DNA from: CAYUIS01 sp964444825
GTDB lineage: Bacteria; Chloroflexota; Anaerolineae; B4-G1
Direction: 5' to 3'
DNA: 16,250 nucleotides
Assembly (NCBI GenBank): GCA_964444825.1
Contig: CAYUIS010000124.1
Coordinates: 1-16,250 of the forward strand
Shown: positions 13,945-16,250 of the stretch, piece after piece
Numbering within the stretch: the first letter of the stretch is position 1
Layout of the letters: every line of letters starts with the position of its first letter
The notes under the pieces: model-generated
What the model saw: the letters and a program-made list of their open reading frames with translations, nothing else
Database searches by the model: none
What the model was told of the DNA's origin: nothing
Position numbers and translations under genes: made by a program

Positions 13945-15167
13945 TCGGGACAGGGACGCGGTGTGGGCACCGGGGGCAGCGGAACCCGGGGGAAGGGATC
14001 GAGCCAGAAGTAGGACTCCTGGCTTTCTGCCAGGGTAGCGTCTCCTGAAACGACCCGTATCTGCCACGCCCACCCGCCGTAACGGTCGGCCGGCAGCATC
14101 ACCTCGAGGCAGTCGGTCACAAAGGGCCCGTTCTCCCACACCCATCCGCTCTCCAAGTGGCGGAACCGGATCACATAGCCCTGCGCGAATCCCAGCCTTC
14201 CCTGCCAGCGGAAGATGGTTCCCTGGCGTATCGTGATCCCGGGAGATGGTTCGAGCAGGATTGGCGCTGGCCGCACCAATGTGGGTAGGGGTGATGGAGT
14301 GGGTGTTGGGGTGGGCGTCCTGGTTGGCCTCTGCGTTGGCGTGGACGTGGGCGTGCCAACCGGTTCTTCGGGTATGGGCGTGGGTGTATCGGTGGGTGGA
14401 AGAGGTGTCGACGTTGAGGTGGGCGATGGTTGGTCGGGCACAGGTGTCGCGGTTGGGCTTAGCGCAACTGCCGTTGGCGTATGTGTTGGGCTATCAGGCG
14501 TGGGCGCCAATGTGCGGGTGACAGTAGGGGAGGGATCTGCCGGTGTTGAAGAGCGCCCTGCAAAGAAAGGGGCTGCTCTTTGTGAAAGTAGCACGCCACC
14601 GGCGATTGCAAGGATCACCAAGAGCCCCACGGCAACCTGGCAACCGCACGGAGCCCGTACTACCGAGTCGGCCAGATGACGGCGTAGGAAACGGCTCCAT
14701 CCAAAGTACTCTCTCTCGGTCTCAGGTTGGGACTTGAGCATCCGGTCCAAAGCGCCGCGATCCCAGAAATAGGGTTCAGGTAGATCGAGTTGAGTGGCAT
14801 AGATGGCGGCCTGGTCGGTTACCTCGGCTGGCACGGGGCAGGCAGTGGCAAAAACGATCACGTCGGGGGCGAAATCCGGCTCCTCAGCCTTGTGTTGGGC
14901 GAGTCTGTTCAGGTCATTCTGCGCGACCTCGTTGGTGACGCGGACGTAGGGCTGGCACTGGAAGTACCACTTTTGCCGTCCGGCGCCGGTCTGCCGGTAG
15001 GCGATCACGTCCCGGTCTCGGGCGCGGGCGCCACCGTACCATTCTACTGTGTCGAACTCGCCGCAGCGTTCGATGAGTTGGTATACCAGGCGCTCAAAGT
15101 CGTCGGGGGCGAGATCCTCAAATTCGTATTGATGTTGAGCGGGAAAGAGATCTTGTGGCCCGATCAA
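13941..15167 (-). CDS. Membrane-anchored restriction-endonuclease-like protein with Thr/Pro stalk
   Basis: 408 residues from a TTG start, supported by GGAGGAGGTGA just upstream. Residues 14-150 resemble an Mrr-like PD-(D/E)xK nuclease domain: FERLVYQLIE (24-33) with Glu25, VEWYGGARARDRDVIAY (41-57) with Asp53 as the likely metal ligand, then WYFQCQPY (67-74), DVIVFATACPVP (102-113) and WDRGALDRML (135-144). Where active members have QxK, this has Gln70-Cys71-Gln72, so the catalytic Lys appears to be lost. One helix follows (176-195), then a Thr/Pro/Ser stalk (204-305) and a beta-rich outer domain (306-395) with FRWQG and WAWQIRV strands. The nuclease-like part should lie inside the cell and the stalk outside. 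It may be a signalling or nucleotide-sensing anchor rather than a nuclease. It heads the minus-strand unit. Confidence 0.72.
   Translation of the reverse strand: MIGPQDLFPAQHQYEFEDLAPDDFERLVYQLIERCGEFDTVEWYGGARARDRDVIAYRQTGAGRQKWYFQCQPYVRVTNEVAQNDLNRLAQHKAEEPDFAPDVIVFATACPVPAEVTDQAAIYATQLDLPEPYFWDRGALDRMLKSQPETEREYFGWSRFLRRHLADSVVRAPCGCQVAVGLLVILAIAGGVLLSQRAAPFFAGRSSTPADPSPTVTRTLAPTPDSPTHTPTAVALSPTATPVPDQPSPTSTSTPLPPTDTPTPIPEEPVGTPTSTPTQRPTRTPTPTPTPSPLPTLVRPAPILLEPSPGITIRQGTIFRWQGRLGFAQGYVIRFRHLESGWVWENGPFVTDCLEVMLPADRYGGWAWQIRVVSGDATLAESQESYFWLDPFPRVPLPPVPTPRPCPE
14255..14556 (-). repeat. Thr/Pro low-complexity stalk coding repeat
   Basis: Degenerate ACN-CCN codons encode runs such as TPTPTPTPSPLPT and TSTSTPLPPTDTPTP. 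On the opposite strand the bases read as GTGGGTGTGGGC-like runs, which creates a spurious Val/Gly-rich open frame. Such stalks are usual in extracellular proteins of Chloroflexota and probably span the cell envelope, possibly as O-glycosylated spacers. Confidence 0.7.
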
Positions 15168-15170
15168 CTG

Positions 15171-15181
15171 TCACCTCCTCC
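15171..15181 (-). promoter_or_regulatory. Strong ribosome binding site deciding a TTG start
   Basis: The minus strand reads GGAGGAGGTGA ending at 15171, followed by CAG and the TTG at 15167. No ATG or GTG at this position gives the same frame, so this near-perfect site is the main reason for accepting TTG as the start of the nuclease-like gene. Confidence 0.75.
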
Positions 15182-15231
15182 GATGAGCGCAAAGGGTCAA
15201 AAGCGCCGGTCCACACGTCCAGCTTACCATA

Positions 15232-15260
15232 AGTATAGCTCTAGTTGGCTAGGAAGTCAA
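15232..15260 (-). promoter_or_regulatory. Sigma70-type promoter of the minus-strand unit
   Basis: The minus strand has TTGACT (15260-15255), a 17-base spacer and TATACT (15237-15232), each one base from consensus at ideal spacing. Transcription would start near 15225, giving a leader of about 58 bases before the TTG at 15167. With the stop/start overlaps downstream it could drive the nuclease-like gene and all three glycosyltransferases. Confidence 0.65.
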
Positions 15261-15281
15261 AAAGCTAAAGCTGCGTTGGCA

Positions 15282-15310
15282 TTGCAGGAAACGGTGGTTT
15301 CATTTACAAT
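15282..15310 (+). promoter_or_regulatory. Candidate promoter of the divergent membrane protein gene
   Basis: TTGCAG (15282-15287), 17-base spacer and TACAAT (15305-15310). The -10 box differs from consensus at one base; the -35 matches only in TTG. It would start about 30 bases before the ATG at 15347. The 179-base gap between the divergent genes thus holds both promoters back to back; nothing else was recognised in it. Confidence 0.4.
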
Positions 15311-15346
15311 CGAGATCGCAGGTGCTGTACATGGGGGAGGTGCAAG

Positions 15347-16186
15347 ATGCGTGTCAGGTGGTACGGATGGGTAGGTTTGGCCACTATTCTGGGGGCAGAG
15401 ATCTGCCTCTATGCCCGGCAGCCTTTTGTCTCCCAATGGTTCACTCCCGTCGTCTGGACTGGCTACGTCCTGTTGGTTGATGCGCTGGTGCTCCGGCTGC
15501 GTGGGCACTCGCTGATCAACGATCGGCCGCGTGAGGCGCTGATGATGGCCTGGGTATCTGTCGGCTGCTGGCTCCTGTTCGAGGCGTACAACCTCCGTTT
15601 GCGGAACTGGTATTACGTGGGTGTGCCCGAGCACCCAGTCGAGCGCAATTGGGCCTTTCTGTGGTCTTTTGCCACGATTATGCCGGCGCTGTTTGAGACG
15701 GCCGACTTGCTGGAGGCGCTAGGCTTTCTGCGCGATCTTCAGACAAGACCACGGGCTCTCTCTCCAACGCTATTCGCCGTCTCATTCGCCGTGGGGCTGG
15801 CCTTTGTCGTGGTTCCTCCACTCTTGCCCGTCCACATTGGGCGCTACACCTTTGGCTTTGTTTGGCTGGGTTTTATACTCTTGTTGGATCCGATCAATGA
15901 ACGAGTGGGTGGGGAGTCGTTACTGGCAAAATGGGGGCAGGGCGATCCGCGCCGTGCGCTGCGGCTGCTGGTCGCCGGCATGGCGGCAGGTTTGCTGTGG
16001 GAGTTCTGGAACTATTGGGCCACGTCAGGCTGGCGCTATACGGTACCGTGGCCGATTGATTTTGGTGTGTACTACTTTCGTATGCCGGTGCTGGGCTTGC
16101 TAGGTTTTCCACCCTTTGCCTGGGAGTGTTGGGCGATGTTCCAGTTCCTCAAACGTGGGTTGCGTGGGGACGTGCTGTGGAATTAG
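15347..16186 (+). CDS. Multi-pass membrane protein with internal duplication, unknown function
   Basis: 279 residues, with GGAGG six bases before the ATG, so the start is secure. Aromatic-rich hydrophobic segments suggest seven or eight helices (about 8-22, 34-50, 66-80, 102-118, 142-160, 167-182, 204-224, 245-262). The two halves are homologous: VWTGYVLLVD (36-45) matches VWLGFILLLD (172-181); REAL to LLFEAYN (62-82) matches RRAL to LLWEFWN (202-222); NWYYVGVP (87-94) matches GWRYTVPWP (228-236). Equivalent residues Asp45/181, Glu79/219, Asn82/222, Trp88/229 and Pro94/234 are probably important for structure or function. I do not recognise a named family, though WEFWNYW and LGFPPFAWE feel typical of uncharacterised bacterial membrane proteins. 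It diverges from the nuclease-like gene and has its own promoter candidate. Confidence 0.85.
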   Translation: MRVRWYGWVGLATILGAEICLYARQPFVSQWFTPVVWTGYVLLVDALVLRLRGHSLINDRPREALMMAWVSVGCWLLFEAYNLRLRNWYYVGVPEHPVERNWAFLWSFATIMPALFETADLLEALGFLRDLQTRPRALSPTLFAVSFAVGLAFVVVPPLLPVHIGRYTFGFVWLGFILLLDPINERVGGESLLAKWGQGDPRRALRLLVAGMAAGLLWEFWNYWATSGWRYTVPWPIDFGVYYFRMPVLGLLGFPPFAWECWAMFQFLKRGLRGDVLWN

Positions 16187-16189
16187 CGC

Positions 16190-16249
16190 CTACCATCCCG
16201 CCAGCCAGGATACGCTCAGAGTCAGTACCTCGCCACTGAGCGCCAGCCG
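16190..16249 (-). CDS. Possible C-terminal end of a convergent gene
   Basis: From the right edge the minus strand has an open frame of 19 codons ending in TAG at 16192-16190, three bases past the stop of the preceding gene. It reads RLALSGEVLTLSVSWLAGW, an amphipathic beta-like pattern similar in style to the ends of beta-sandwich domains. Too short to identify; another frame is also open here, so it could be chance. Confidence 0.25.
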   Translation of the reverse strand, partial: RLALSGEVLTLSVSWLAGW

Positions 16250-16250
16250 T

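Noticed and set aside
14215..14679. Plus-strand open frame rich in Val and Gly
   Set aside because: It is the antisense of the Thr/Pro stalk codons; the composition is forced by the ACN-CCN repeat and no ribosome binding site or domain is seen.

Overview
The window looks like chromosomal DNA of a Chloroflexota bacterium, probably Anaerolineae-like. This is inferred from content: a DUF2079 membrane protein, GT39-like membrane glycosyltransferases with C-terminal beta domains, a long Thr/Pro 'TPTPTP' stalk, many GTG/TTG starts and a secreted protein ending in a YVPPVLK tail. No rRNA, tRNA, CRISPR array or insertion sequence was seen. There is no gene-free stretch over 300 bases.

Left part, plus strand (1-7217). 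The end of an unidentified gene overlaps the start of a VTC-domain (polyphosphate-polymerase-type) protein. It is followed by a DUF2079 membrane protein, a 1308-residue secreted protein (malectin, FN3, CotH kinase, three lamin-tail domains) and a DUF4956 membrane protein whose ribosome binding site overlaps the preceding stop codon. VTC, CotH and DUF4956 are known as genomic neighbours in bacteria but their joint role is unsettled. This is the most system-like part of the window: a cytosolic anionic-polymer enzyme, two membrane proteins and an extracellular kinase-fold protein with carbohydrate-binding and wall-type domains. A hairpin separates it from the convergent block.

Centre and right, minus strand (15260 down to 7257). 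A good sigma70-type promoter drives an unusual membrane-anchored protein: a restriction-endonuclease-like cytosolic domain with a Gln where the catalytic Lys is expected, one membrane helix, a Thr/Pro stalk and a beta-rich outer domain. Its stop overlaps a tiny 22-codon frame that resembles a Tat signal peptide. Three large GT39-like membrane glycosyltransferases follow, joined by two ATGA stop/start overlaps. The last two are full-length paralogues with an 18-base identical start region split by a 21-base insertion in one. Short AT-rich palindromic words have entered two of the three genes in frame.

Right edge, plus strand. A divergent 279-residue multi-pass membrane protein of unknown function has a clear internal duplication. 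A fragment of a convergent gene may end at the right border.
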